Origin: Tidjanibacter sp.
GTDB lineage: Bacteria > Bacteroidota > Bacteroidia > Bacteroidales > Rikenellaceae
Direction of reading: 5' to 3'
DNA length: 51,009 nt
Assembly (NCBI GenBank): GCA_017628305.1
Contig: JAGBZI010000106.1
Coordinates: forward strand, 1-51,009
In this document: piece after piece, positions 18,304 through 26,220 of the stretch
Layout: every line of letters starts with the position of its first letter
Numbering within the stretch: the stretch's first letter is position 1
Notes under the pieces: generated by a model
Told to the model about the DNA's origin: nothing
Databases searched by the model: none
Seen by the model: only the letters and a program-made list of their open reading frames with translations
Translations under genes and position numbers: made by a program

Positions 18304-19329
18304 CTACAACATTGTTACACCTTCGCCTTCAACAACTCGGCCAATCACACTTGCCCTCTCGCCACACTCGGTGAGAATCTCAATCACCTTCTCGGCATCC
18401 TTCTCCTCTACGGCCACTACCATACCGATACCCATGTTGAAGATGTTGAACATCTCCCTGTGGGGTACTTTGCCGTAGCGCTCCAAAAGGCGGAACACGG
18501 GGAGAATCTCCCAGCTGCCCTCCTTCACCTCTACGCCCTGACCATCCTTCAGGATGCGGGGAATATTCTCATCGAAACCGCCACCGGTGATGTGTGCCAA
18601 GCCGTGAACATCCACCTCGGCAAACACTTTATGCATCTGTTTGATGTAAATCTTTGTGGGGGTGAGGAGCATCTCGCCCAGAGTCTGTTCGCCTGTCTCC
18701 TCGTATTTCTCAGTGAGTTTCAGCCCATTGTCGGCAACAATCTTCCTCACCAAGCTAAATCCGTTGGAGTGTACGCCGCTCGAAGCAACGCCAACGAGCA
18801 CATCGCCCACAGCCACCTTCGAGCAGTCAATAAGTTTCGACTTCTCAACAGCGCCCACAGTGAAACCTGCGATGTCATACTCGCCCTCGCCATACATGCC
18901 GGGCATTTCGGCGGTCTCGCCACCAACAAGTGCACAACCGGCCTGACGGCAACCCTCAGCAACACCCGACACAATAGCCTCCACGGTTGCGGGGTGGTTT
19001 TTGCCCACAGCTACATAGTCGAGGAAGATGAGAGGCTCAGCACCCTGCGCCAACACATCGTTCACACACATTGCCACAGCATCAATACCGATAGTATCAT
19101 GCTTATCCATCTCAAAGGCCAATTTTAGTTTGGTGCCCACGCCGTCGGTACCACTCACCAACACGGGGTGCTCATAACCAAGCGACCCGAGGTCGAACAT
19201 GCCACCAAACGAGCCGATGTTACCCATGCTACCCACGCGCGTGGTCGATGCAACATGTTTTTTGATGCGGCTAACAACCTCATAACCGGCCTCAAGGTTT
19301 ACACCAGAAGCCTCATAACTCTTTGCCAT
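18304..19329 (-). CDS. purM: Phosphoribosylformylglycinamidine cyclo-ligase (AIR synthetase, PurM)
   Basis: PurM closes the imidazole ring of FGAM to give AIR. The protein begins [19 protein letters not shown], a classic PurM start, and contains [15 protein letters not shown], the ATP/phosphate segment [16 protein letters not shown], and [15 protein letters not shown]. At 341 residues it is a full-length PurM. The 66-base gap to purF upstream is AT-rich and shows no promoter consensus. Confidence 0.97.
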   Translation of the reverse strand: MAKSYEASGVNLEAGYEVVSRIKKHVASTTRVGSMGNIGSFGGMFDLGSLGYEHPVLVSGTDGVGTKLKLAFEMDKHDTIGIDAVAMCVNDVLAQGAEPLIFLDYVAVGKNHPATVEAIVSGVAEGCRQAGCALVGGETAEMPGMYGEGEYDIAGFTVGAVEKSKLIDCSKVAVGDVLVGVASSGVHSNGFSLVRKIVADNGLKLTEKYEETGEQTLGEMLLTPTKIYIKQMHKVFAEVDVHGLAHITGGGFDENIPRILKDGQGVEVKEGSWEILPVFRLLERYGKVPHREMFNIFNMGIGMVVAVEEKDAEKVIEILTECGERASVIGRVVEGEGVTML

Positions 19330-19395
19330 AGTGTCTTTTATCTCAAATTTATATATTACTCCTTATCTTAACTATCGTATTGCTCACCCTCCGCA

Positions 19396-20841
19396 CTACG
19401 CCTTAATCTGGTAGCGTTTGTAGAGTGTGGCATCCTCGTCGGTCTGGTACAAATCTGTGGGATACTTACCATCGAAACAGGCCATGCACATCTCCTTTCG
19501 GTTGCCCGAGGCCATCAGAGCCTTGGTGCTAAGGAAGGCAAGTGAGTCGGCGCCGATGTACTCTGCAACCTCCTCCACACTCTTCTTAGCCGAGATGAGC
19601 TCCTCCTCGGTGGAGGTATCCACACCATAGTAGCATGGCTTTGGCATTGCGGGCGAGGCAATCCTCACATGCACCTCGGTGGCGCCCGCATCCTTCAGCA
19701 GGCGAACGATACGCTTCGAGGTGGTGCCCCTCACAATCGAGTCATCGACCATCACAACCCTCTTGCCGCCAACAATACTCCTCACAGCCGAGAGTTTCAT
19801 CCTCACACCCTTCTCCCTCATGCTCTGCGAGGGCTGAATGAAAGTGCGTGCGACATATTTACTCTTCACAAGGCCCATCTCATAGGGGATGCCGCTTGCC
19901 TCGGCATAGCCAATGGCTGCACTGAGGCTCGAGTCGGGCACACCTATTACTATATCGGCCTCCACGGGCGACTCCTTGTAGAGCAACTTGCCGCTCTCCT
20001 TGCGGAATGTGTGGACATTGCAGCCGTCGATATCGCTATCGGGACGGGCGAAGTAGATATACTCCATCGAGCACATGTGGTGGTGCTTGAAGCTCGAGAA
20101 ATGGTTGCTGCGGATGCCGTGGTGGTCAATGGAGAGAATCTCACCGGGCTCCACATCCCTCACAAAATCGGCACCAATAACCTCAAAGGCGCAACTCTCG
20201 CTCGACACTACCCAACTACCATCGCTAAGCCTACCCAGCGACAGAGGTTTCAGGCCATGTTTATCCCTGCAAGCATAGATACGCTTGGGGGTCATGATGA
20301 GAAATGCGAATGCGCCCTCTACCATATTAAGCGCCTCAATGATGGAGTGAATACGATCCACATGTGCCTGTGCCGCATCCTTCTTAATAAGGTTGGCGAT
20401 GAGCTCACAGTCCGACGAGGTGAGGAATAGGCTTCCTCTATCCTCCAAGTGTTTACGGAGGCGGGCTGCATTCACCAACTTACCGTTGTACGAAATAGCA
20501 AAGTCGCCTGTGCCGTGGTGGAACACGATGGGCTGAATATTCTCGCCAATCTTACCGCCACCGGCATTGGTGTAGAGCACCTGACCAACGGCAATATTTC
20601 CCTTGAGCGTAGCCAAGTTCTGTTCGTTAAACACAGTATTGACCAAGCCGGGGCCCTTAATATAGTTGAGCTCTTCACCCTCGGTGCTCACAATACCGCA
20701 ACCCTCCTGACCGCGGTGTTGGAGCGAATGGAGGCCATAGTAGCAGAGGTTGGCAGCCTCCGGTGTGCCATACACGCCGAAGACGCCACACTCCTCATGC
20801 AACCTCTCGCCATCCATATATTTTCTCTCCTCGGAGTTCAT
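19396..20841 (-). CDS. purF: Amidophosphoribosyltransferase (PurF), Fe-S type with propeptide
   Basis: PurF makes phosphoribosylamine from PRPP and glutamine, the committed and feedback-controlled step. The N-terminal nucleophile is Cys18 in HEECGVFGVYG, so a 17-residue propeptide must be removed, as in Bacillus. The four positions that bind a 4Fe-4S cluster in the Bacillus enzyme are all Cys here: HHMCSMEYIYFARPDS, PKPCYYGVD, and CMAC near the C-terminus. The PRPP-binding loop VVMVDDSIVRGTTS is present. At 481 residues it is intact, so the oxygen-sensitive Fe-S form is expected, fitting an anaerobe. Confidence 0.97.
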   Translation of the reverse strand: MNSEERKYMDGERLHEECGVFGVYGTPEAANLCYYGLHSLQHRGQEGCGIVSTEGEELNYIKGPGLVNTVFNEQNLATLKGNIAVGQVLYTNAGGGKIGENIQPIVFHHGTGDFAISYNGKLVNAARLRKHLEDRGSLFLTSSDCELIANLIKKDAAQAHVDRIHSIIEALNMVEGAFAFLIMTPKRIYACRDKHGLKPLSLGRLSDGSWVVSSESCAFEVIGADFVRDVEPGEILSIDHHGIRSNHFSSFKHHHMCSMEYIYFARPDSDIDGCNVHTFRKESGKLLYKESPVEADIVIGVPDSSLSAAIGYAEASGIPYEMGLVKSKYVARTFIQPSQSMREKGVRMKLSAVRSIVGGKRVVMVDDSIVRGTTSKRIVRLLKDAGATEVHVRIASPAMPKPCYYGVDTSTEEELISAKKSVEEVAEYIGADSLAFLSTKALMASGNRKEMCMACFDGKYPTDLYQTDEDATLYKRYQIKA

Positions 20842-20853
20842 CTTCCGACAGGT

Positions 20854-21567
20854 TTATTTAATGGTATTCAATCGTGCATTAATCTCCTCGTAGGCCTCGA
20901 TAACTTTGCCCATATCCCTGCGGAAGCGGTCCTTATCGAGTTTCTCGTTGGTGGTAGCATCCCACAGGCGGCAAGTATCGGGGCTAATCTCGTCAGCCAA
21001 AACAATCTTGCCATCGGCGGTCTTACCAAACTCAATCTTGAAGTCCACAAGACGAATATTAACGCTTGCAAACATCTCAATCAGAGCCTCGTTGATGCGA
21101 GCAGTGAGGTCATAAATCTCTGCCAACTCCTCGTAGGTGGCAGCGCCCAGAGCCACAGCGTGGTGATCGTTAATCAGGGGATCGCCCAGCGAGTCATCCT
21201 TGTAGCAAATCTCAAAGATGGTGTTGGGGGCTTTGGTGCCCTCCTCGATGCCGAGGCGTTTGGCCATCGAACCGGCAATCACATTCCTCACGATAACCTC
21301 CAGAGGCATAATCGACACTTTGAGGCAGAGCTGGTCGCGCTCGTTCATGGTCTCGATGTAGTGGGTGGGGATACCCTTTGCCTGCAAGTAGTGGAATACG
21401 ATGGTCGAAATCTTGTTGTTCAGCACACCCTTATTCTCGATGGTTGCTTTCTTGATGTTATTAAAAGCGGTTGCGGCGTCCTTGTAGTGGATAATCACTT
21501 TGTCGGCCTCGTCGGTTGCGTACACCTGTTTTGCTTTGCCCTCATAGAGCATCTCTAACTGTTTCAT
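20854..21567 (-). CDS. purC: SAICAR synthetase (PurC)
   Basis: PurC ligates aspartate to CAIR using ATP. The 237-residue protein starts [18 protein letters not shown], the typical ATP-binding N-terminus, and contains [24 protein letters not shown], and [13 protein letters not shown] (family signature with the D-x2-SPD motif). Normal length. It lies 12 bases before purF and 42 AT-rich bases after purL. Confidence 0.97.
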   Translation of the reverse strand: MKQLEMLYEGKAKQVYATDEADKVIIHYKDAATAFNNIKKATIENKGVLNNKISTIVFHYLQAKGIPTHYIETMNERDQLCLKVSIMPLEVIVRNVIAGSMAKRLGIEEGTKAPNTIFEICYKDDSLGDPLINDHHAVALGAATYEELAEIYDLTARINEALIEMFASVNIRLVDFKIEFGKTADGKIVLADEISPDTCRLWDATTNEKLDKDRFRRDMGKVIEAYEEINARLNTIK

Positions 21568-21609
21568 AGCTACTATATTATTTTTTAGATTTATATTATT
21601 ATTTTCTCC

Positions 21610-24600
21610 TTATTTTTTCCTGAAATAGTTCACTGCATTGCGGAAGAGGTTCTGCTCCTTATTGCCCGCAATGTTCTTCATGAGTCCCTCCTCGAAGCGC
21701 TCCGAGTGGCCCATCTTACCCAGCACGCGGCCTTCGGGCGAGATGATACCCTCAATAGCCTCTACCGAACCGTTGGGGTTCTCGGGCGAGTGCATCGTCG
21801 CATTACCCTCGGCGTCGGCATACTGGAAGGCTATCTGGCCTGCGGCCCTCAATTTGGCAGCCAATTCGGCACTTGCCACAAACTTACCCTCGCCATGCGA
21901 AGCGGCAATCGAGTGCAGCTCGCCTACCTCGAAGCCCTTGAGCCATGGCGACGCCACCGAGGCAACCCTCGTAGTCACCACCTGCGAGATGTGGCGATTG
22001 ATGTCGTTGTGGAAGAGCGTGGGCGACTCCTGTGTGAGTTCGCCAATCTTACCAAAGGGCAACAGACCCGACTTAACCAAGGCTTGGAAACCGTTGCAGA
22101 TACCAATAATAAGACCTCCTCTCTCATCGAGCCTGCCGATAGCGGCCTTCACCTTATCGTTCTGAAGAACACTTGCGATAAACTTGCCACTTCCATCGGG
22201 CTCGTCGCCGGCCGAGAAGCCACCGCTGATTGCCAAAATGTGGCACTCGTCGATACCTCGAGCCATCTCCTCCGTGGAGCGCTCGATATCCTCGGCCGAG
22301 AGGTTGCAGAACACCGAAGTGCGAATCTGGGCACCCTCCCTCTCAAAAGCCTTAGCCATGTCGTAGTCGCAGTTGGTACCGGGGAATACGGGAAGGAATA
22401 CCACAGGGTGCTCCACGGCCTCGCCCTGCCACTCGGTTGTGCAAGGACCCGAGGTTGCGTTCTCCACACTGCCCTCCACGCCGCTACGGTCGGGATAAAT
22501 CTCTGTAAATCTCTGCCTGTTAGCCTCATAGAGTTCCTCAATAGCGATGCTCTCGCCATTTACGGTGAGCACCTCCTTATCAGTGGTCACACCCAGCAGT
22601 TCGAAGTGGGGGAAATCGAGCTCCACAGTGCTCTCCACAACGAGCGAGCCGTAGTTCCAGCCCCACAAGTCGCGCTCCTCCACCTTCACCTCGGCACCCA
22701 CGCGGTTACCAAAGCTCATCTTGGCCAAAGCCTCGGCTACACCGCCGAAGCCAACAGCCCATGCGGATACAATCTTGCCGGCGAAGATTTTGTGACGCAC
22801 AGTCTCGTAGATATCAATCAGCTCCGAAGTGTCGGGCATATAGTTATCCAGAGGGGTGTGGCGCACCAAATAAAGATAGTGGCCACCCTCCTTCAGCTCG
22901 GGGCTAATCACCACCCTACTGTCAACAGCGGTTGCACCAAAGGCAACCAGAGTGGGAGGAACGCTAATCTCCGCAAAGGTGCCACTCATGGAGTCTTTGC
23001 CGCCAATCGAGGGCAATCCCAACGCCACCTGCATGCGCAGTGCTCCGAGCAGTGCTGCCAATGGTTTACCCCATGCTTTGGGGCTCGACATCTTCTCGAA
23101 GTACTCCTGATAGGAGAATCGCATTTTGTCATACTCGGCACCCGCTGCCACAGCCTTTGCCACAGCCTCCACCACTGCATAAGCGGCACCATGGTAGGGG
23201 CTCCAGCTACTCAAATAGGGGTTGAAGCCATAGGAGAGCATGCTTGCAGTGTTTGTAGTGTGGTTACCAACAGGCAACCTCTGCACGCTTACCTGACTCT
23301 CGGTCTGCTGGGTCTTACCGCCAAAGGGCATAAGCACCGTGGAGCGGCCGATGCTCGAGTCGAACATCTCCACCAAACCCTTCTGCGAGGTGACATTATC
23401 GTCAGCCAGAATATTCAAGAATTTCTCCTTAACGCTCTCGCCCTTAACCTCGCGCTCAAATGGATTCTTATCCTCCACAGCGCCCACAGCTACTTTTGCG
23501 TAGTGTTTGGCACCTGCCGAGTCGATAAACTCCCTCGAGAGGTCGGCCACAATCTCGCCGTGGTAGAACATCCTCATCCTACCGCTCGAGGTCACATCGG
23601 CAACATGTACCACCTCGATATTCTCCTCGTGGCAGTACTTCTCAAACTCCTCGCGGTCCTTGGCCTCCACAACTACCGACATACGCTCCTGCGACTCGCT
23701 AATGGCAATCTCGGTGGCATTCAGGCCGCTATATTTCGTTGTAACTCTGTCGAGATAGATATCCAAACCATCGGTCAACTCACCAATAGCCACGCTCACA
23801 CCACCTGCGCCAAAGTCGTTGGACTTCTTAATGAGGCGTGTAACCTCGGGGCGGCGGAACAGGCGGGCAATCTTCCTCTCCTCGGGAGCATTACCCTTCT
23901 GCACCTCGCTGCCACACTCCTCAATGGAGCTTGCGTTGTGCTCCTTCGACGAACCGGTGGCACCACCGATACCGTCGCGACCGGTACGGCCACCAAACAT
24001 CAGGATGATGTCACCCTCGGCGGGGCTCTCGCGCCTCACATTCTCCGCCTTCACTGCGCCCACAACGGCACCAATCTCCAGCCTCTTTGCCACATAGTCG
24101 GGGTGATAAACCTCCCTTACATGGGTGGTGGCAAGGCCAATCTGGTTGCCATACGACGAATAGCCTGCCGCAGCCCTCAGCGAGATAACCCTCTGGGGTA
24201 ATTTACCCTTCATTGTCTCGCTCACAGGGAGGTATATGTTGCCTGCACCGGTCACCCTCATGGCCTGATATACATAGCTACGGCCACTCAGCGGGTCGCG
24301 GATAGCACCACCCAAACATGTCGATGCGCCACCGAAGGGCTCAATCTCTGTGGGGTGGTTGTGTGTCTCGTTCTTGAACATCAGCAACCAGCGCTCCAAC
24401 TTGCCATCAACATCCACATCAACATAGATGCTGCAGGCGTTGTTCTCCTCGCTCTGCTCCATATCGTCAAGCAGACCCTGCTTGCGGAGATACCTTGCGC
24501 CGATAGTAGCGAGGTCCATCAGGCAGAGGCTCTTACCCTCCCTACCCAACTTCTTTCGGATGTTCTTCCACAGCTGCACGGCGTCGGCAATATCGTCGGC

Positions 24601-25317
24601 CACAAACGACTCCTCCACCTCGATATCGGTAAGCTCGGTGGTGAAGGTGGTGTGGCGGCAGTGGTCACTCCAATAGGTGTCGAGAATACGGAGCTCGGTC
24701 TCGTTGGGCTCCCTACCCTCCTTCGAGAAGTAGCCTACAACCTCCATCAGGTCGTCGCCATTCATTGCCAACCCTTTCGTCTTACAGTAGGCGTCGGCCT
24801 CGTCGCGGGTAATTTTCGTAAAGCCCTCAAGCCTCTCCACGGGGCGTGCAGTAGCCCTCTCGGCAGGAGCAAGCACCGAAAGATCCTTCTCTCTCGACTC
24901 CACAGCATTAATCGTGTAGCGAGAAATCTTCTCCAACTCATCCTTGCCCACACCCTTATCGAAAATCAGCAGTTTGGCACTGCGAATCTCCACATTAGCG
25001 GTGGGCTCAATGAGTTTCACACACTCCTCGGCCGAAGCAGCCCTCTGGTCAAACTGACCGGGGAGGCACTCAATGGCAATGTGGGGTGCACCGTCGAGCT
25101 CCACCTCGAAGGTTACATTGTCGGTTGCTCGCTCACCAAATACTCGATAGCTGCTCTGCTCCACGAGTTCGTCGGTGAAACCGAACAGGTCGTAGACGCA
25201 CACAAGCCTGAGCTCTTTGATGTCGAGTTGGAGGTTGCTATTCAGCTCCCTCTTGAGGCTCTCGGCCTCCACCCTGAAGGGGGCAAGTTTCTCTACAAAT
25301 ATGCGGTGGGTTTTCAT
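21610..25317 (-). CDS. purL: Phosphoribosylformylglycinamidine synthase, single-chain (PurL)
   Basis: This is the large form of FGAM synthetase, converting FGAR to FGAM with glutamine and ATP; it needs no separate PurS or PurQ. At 1235 residues it matches the proteobacterial/eukaryotic class. Order: N-terminal PurS-like region, two AIRS-type halves (TYWSDHCRHTTF, MFKNETHNHPTEIEPFGG, GGRTGRDGIGGATG) and a C-terminal glutaminase with PGTNCDYD, nucleophile motif IIGICNGFQ, and the SHGEGKF and GHSER segments. The glutaminase is intact, in contrast to GuaA in the same cluster. It follows purE after an 82-base gap holding a GC-rich hairpin. Confidence 0.98.
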   Translation of the reverse strand: MKTHRIFVEKLAPFRVEAESLKRELNSNLQLDIKELRLVCVYDLFGFTDELVEQSSYRVFGERATDNVTFEVELDGAPHIAIECLPGQFDQRAASAEECVKLIEPTANVEIRSAKLLIFDKGVGKDELEKISRYTINAVESREKDLSVLAPAERATARPVERLEGFTKITRDEADAYCKTKGLAMNGDDLMEVVGYFSKEGREPNETELRILDTYWSDHCRHTTFTTELTDIEVEESFVADDIADAVQLWKNIRKKLGREGKSLCLMDLATIGARYLRKQGLLDDMEQSEENNACSIYVDVDVDGKLERWLLMFKNETHNHPTEIEPFGGASTCLGGAIRDPLSGRSYVYQAMRVTGAGNIYLPVSETMKGKLPQRVISLRAAAGYSSYGNQIGLATTHVREVYHPDYVAKRLEIGAVVGAVKAENVRRESPAEGDIILMFGGRTGRDGIGGATGSSKEHNASSIEECGSEVQKGNAPEERKIARLFRRPEVTRLIKKSNDFGAGGVSVAIGELTDGLDIYLDRVTTKYSGLNATEIAISESQERMSVVVEAKDREEFEKYCHEENIEVVHVADVTSSGRMRMFYHGEIVADLSREFIDSAGAKHYAKVAVGAVEDKNPFEREVKGESVKEKFLNILADDNVTSQKGLVEMFDSSIGRSTVLMPFGGKTQQTESQVSVQRLPVGNHTTNTASMLSYGFNPYLSSWSPYHGAAYAVVEAVAKAVAAGAEYDKMRFSYQEYFEKMSSPKAWGKPLAALLGALRMQVALGLPSIGGKDSMSGTFAEISVPPTLVAFGATAVDSRVVISPELKEGGHYLYLVRHTPLDNYMPDTSELIDIYETVRHKIFAGKIVSAWAVGFGGVAEALAKMSFGNRVGAEVKVEERDLWGWNYGSLVVESTVELDFPHFELLGVTTDKEVLTVNGESIAIEELYEANRQRFTEIYPDRSGVEGSVENATSGPCTTEWQGEAVEHPVVFLPVFPGTNCDYDMAKAFEREGAQIRTSVFCNLSAEDIERSTEEMARGIDECHILAISGGFSAGDEPDGSGKFIASVLQNDKVKAAIGRLDERGGLIIGICNGFQALVKSGLLPFGKIGELTQESPTLFHNDINRHISQVVTTRVASVASPWLKGFEVGELHSIAASHGEGKFVASAELAAKLRAAGQIAFQYADAEGNATMHSPENPNGSVEAIEGIISPEGRVLGKMGHSERFEEGLMKNIAGNKEQNLFRNAVNYFRKK

Positions 25318-25373
25318 TTTCTTTGGTTATCTGATGTAAAACTCAAATATCTCTGTTTGGGTTTCTGCTTGTC

Positions 25374-25393
25374 GTGGGGCACGCTCGCCCCAC
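25374..25393. other. GC-rich hairpin between purE and purL
   Basis: A 7-bp perfect stem GTGGGGC / GCCCCAC with a 6-base loop lies in the 82-base gap between purE and purL. No T-run follows on the minus strand, so it is unlikely to be an efficient terminator; an mRNA stability or processing role is possible (inference). Confidence 0.5.
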
Positions 25394-25399
25394 CCTACA

Positions 25400-25867
25400 C
25401 TAAATCTCCGACTCGAGCACCTTCTTTGCCTGCTCGGCACGGAACTCATCGAGTTTGGCTTTCAACTCGCTATCGGTCACAGCCATCATGGCAATGGCCA
25501 GCAGAGCTGCATTCTTGGCACCGTCAATGCCCACGGTGGCCACGGGGATACCCGAAGGCATCTGTACCATCGAAAGGAGCGAATCGAGGCCCTCCAACGA
25601 GCGCGACTTGATGGGTACTCCAATCACGGGAAGGGTTGTGAATGCCGCCACAACACCTGCGAGATGGGCTGCGCCGCCGGCACCTGCAATGATTGCTGCC
25701 ATTCCTCTCTCCCTTGCGCCACTCACCCACTCTTCGAGTGCGGCGGGTGTGCGGTGGGCACTGAGAACTCGTTTCTCATACTCCACGCCAAATTGGTCCA
25801 AAATAGCTGTTGCTCCCGACATTACGCCCCAGTCGCTGGTCGAGCCCATAACTACACCGATTTTCAT
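25400..25867 (-). CDS. purE: N5-carboxyaminoimidazole ribonucleotide mutase (PurE, class I)
   Basis: PurE rearranges N5-CAIR to CAIR. The core motifs are [10 protein letters not shown] at the N-terminus, [13 protein letters not shown] with the conserved SAHRTP, and [15 protein letters not shown], as in class I PurE; such enzymes normally need PurK, which is not in this window. I take the ATG at 25867 because families start at [12 protein letters not shown]; an in-frame ATG at 25903 would add 12 residues without family support and lies directly at the end of the leader terminator. An AAGGAG abuts the chosen ATG. First structural gene of the purine cluster. Confidence 0.95.
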   Translation of the reverse strand: MKIGVVMGSTSDWGVMSGATAILDQFGVEYEKRVLSAHRTPAALEEWVSGARERGMAAIIAGAGGAAHLAGVVAAFTTLPVIGVPIKSRSLEGLDSLLSMVQMPSGIPVATVGIDGAKNAALLAIAMMAVTDSELKAKLDEFRAEQAKKVLESEI

Positions 25868-25903
25868 CTCCTTTGTTGATATTTTATGGTTAATATTATT
25901 CAT

Positions 25904-25939
25904 AAAAGAGTGACCGCCAACATTTTAAGTCGGCGGTCA
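25904..25939 (-). terminator. Terminator-like hairpin before purE (candidate attenuator)
   Basis: On the minus strand an 8-bp perfect stem TGACCGCC / GGCGGTCA (plus 25932-25939 and 25911-25918) with a 13-base loop is followed by CTCTTTT. It lies after the leader ORF and before purE. No TAnnTTTG box occurs between it and purE, so purE transcription should have to pass it. This is what one expects of an attenuator (inference). Confidence 0.65.
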
Positions 25940-25947
25940 TCTCCTAT

Positions 25948-26106
25948 TTACAGTTCACACTTGGTCGCAACATTTGCACTCTTAAGGGCACATTTTTTCG
26001 CAGCAAGGGCCATTTCTACTCCCCACAACACTTCGCCGGCACACTTTGTGCCCGCCCTCTCGTGTCGCAAACGAGAACAGATACCGATATCTTGCAAATA
26101 CCTCAT
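25948..26106 (-). CDS. Short leader ORF upstream of purE (52 codons)
   Basis: A 52-residue ORF starts at ATG 26106, preceded by an AAAAAGGGAG purine stretch 8 bases upstream, and ends 9 bases before the terminator-like hairpin. It begins MRYLQDIGICSRLRHERAG and contains four Cys (positions 10, 22, 39, 50) and many Lys/Arg. I do not recognise it. It could be a leader peptide, a small protein, or a chance ORF in a structured RNA: its DNA holds hairpins at 26058-26076 and 26038-26052. It lies about 50 bases downstream of a consensus promoter. Confidence 0.4.
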   Translation of the reverse strand: MRYLQDIGICSRLRHERAGTKCAGEVLWGVEMALAAKKCALKSANVATKCEL

Positions 26107-26160
26107 TAATGTAACTCCCTTTTTGTAGGGGGCCCTTATTACCCCCTGATATCCAGATTG

Positions 26161-26168
26161 CAAAGATA
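26161..26168 (-). promoter_or_regulatory. Bacteroidetes -7 promoter element for the purine cluster
   Basis: On the minus strand TATCTTTG is a perfect TAnnTTTG match. It lies just downstream of the AT-rich terminator that closes the pyr operon and just upstream of the purE leader. Transcription should begin near 26155-26158. No clear -33 box. Confidence 0.65.
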
Positions 26169-26185
26169 CAATTTTTTGCCGTGTG

Positions 26186-26209
26186 AAAAAACTAAGTTAT
26201 TAATAACTT
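26186..26209 (-). terminator. AT-rich terminator after pyrB
   Basis: On the minus strand the palindrome AAGTTATTAATAACTT (26194-26209) is followed by AG and six T (26186-26191). It lies 11 bases after the pyrB stop codon and just before the purine promoter, separating the two operons. The stem is AT-only except for one G-C pair, so strength is uncertain. Confidence 0.55.
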
Positions 26210-26220
26210 ATTAACAAATT

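Larger units (their letters stand above)
25904..26160 (-). promoter_or_regulatory. Structured 5' leader of the purine operon
   Basis: This is the longest gene-poor stretch of the window (25904-26220). Within the predicted leader I see hairpins AGGGGG / CCCCCT (26127-26132 and 26142-26147), TCTCGT / ACGAGA (26058-26063 and 26071-26076) and GGCACA / TGTGCC (26038-26043 and 26047-26052). The TGTGCC arm can pair instead with GGGCACA at 25986-25992 (7 bp), giving mutually exclusive structures. A terminator-like hairpin closes the leader. No known riboswitch class was recognised. A free-standing RNA of about 250 bases is the main alternative. Confidence 0.5.

Noticed and set aside
21706..24201. 831-codon plus-strand frame opposite purL
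   Set aside because: Low-complexity His/Leu/Gly-rich translation typical of reverse-strand reading of GC-rich coding sequence; PurL is unambiguous.
25886..26128. 80-codon plus-strand frame in the pyrB-purE gap
   Set aside because: It runs against the promoter, hairpins and terminator on the minus strand, has no promoter of its own and no recognisable motif.
26058..26160. Known structured RNA (SRP RNA, 6S RNA, purine or THF riboswitch) in the purE leader
   Set aside because: I could not find the SRP GGAA tetraloop core, a 6S-like open bubble closed by end pairing, or purine/THF riboswitch core sequences; a covariance-model search would be needed to settle it.
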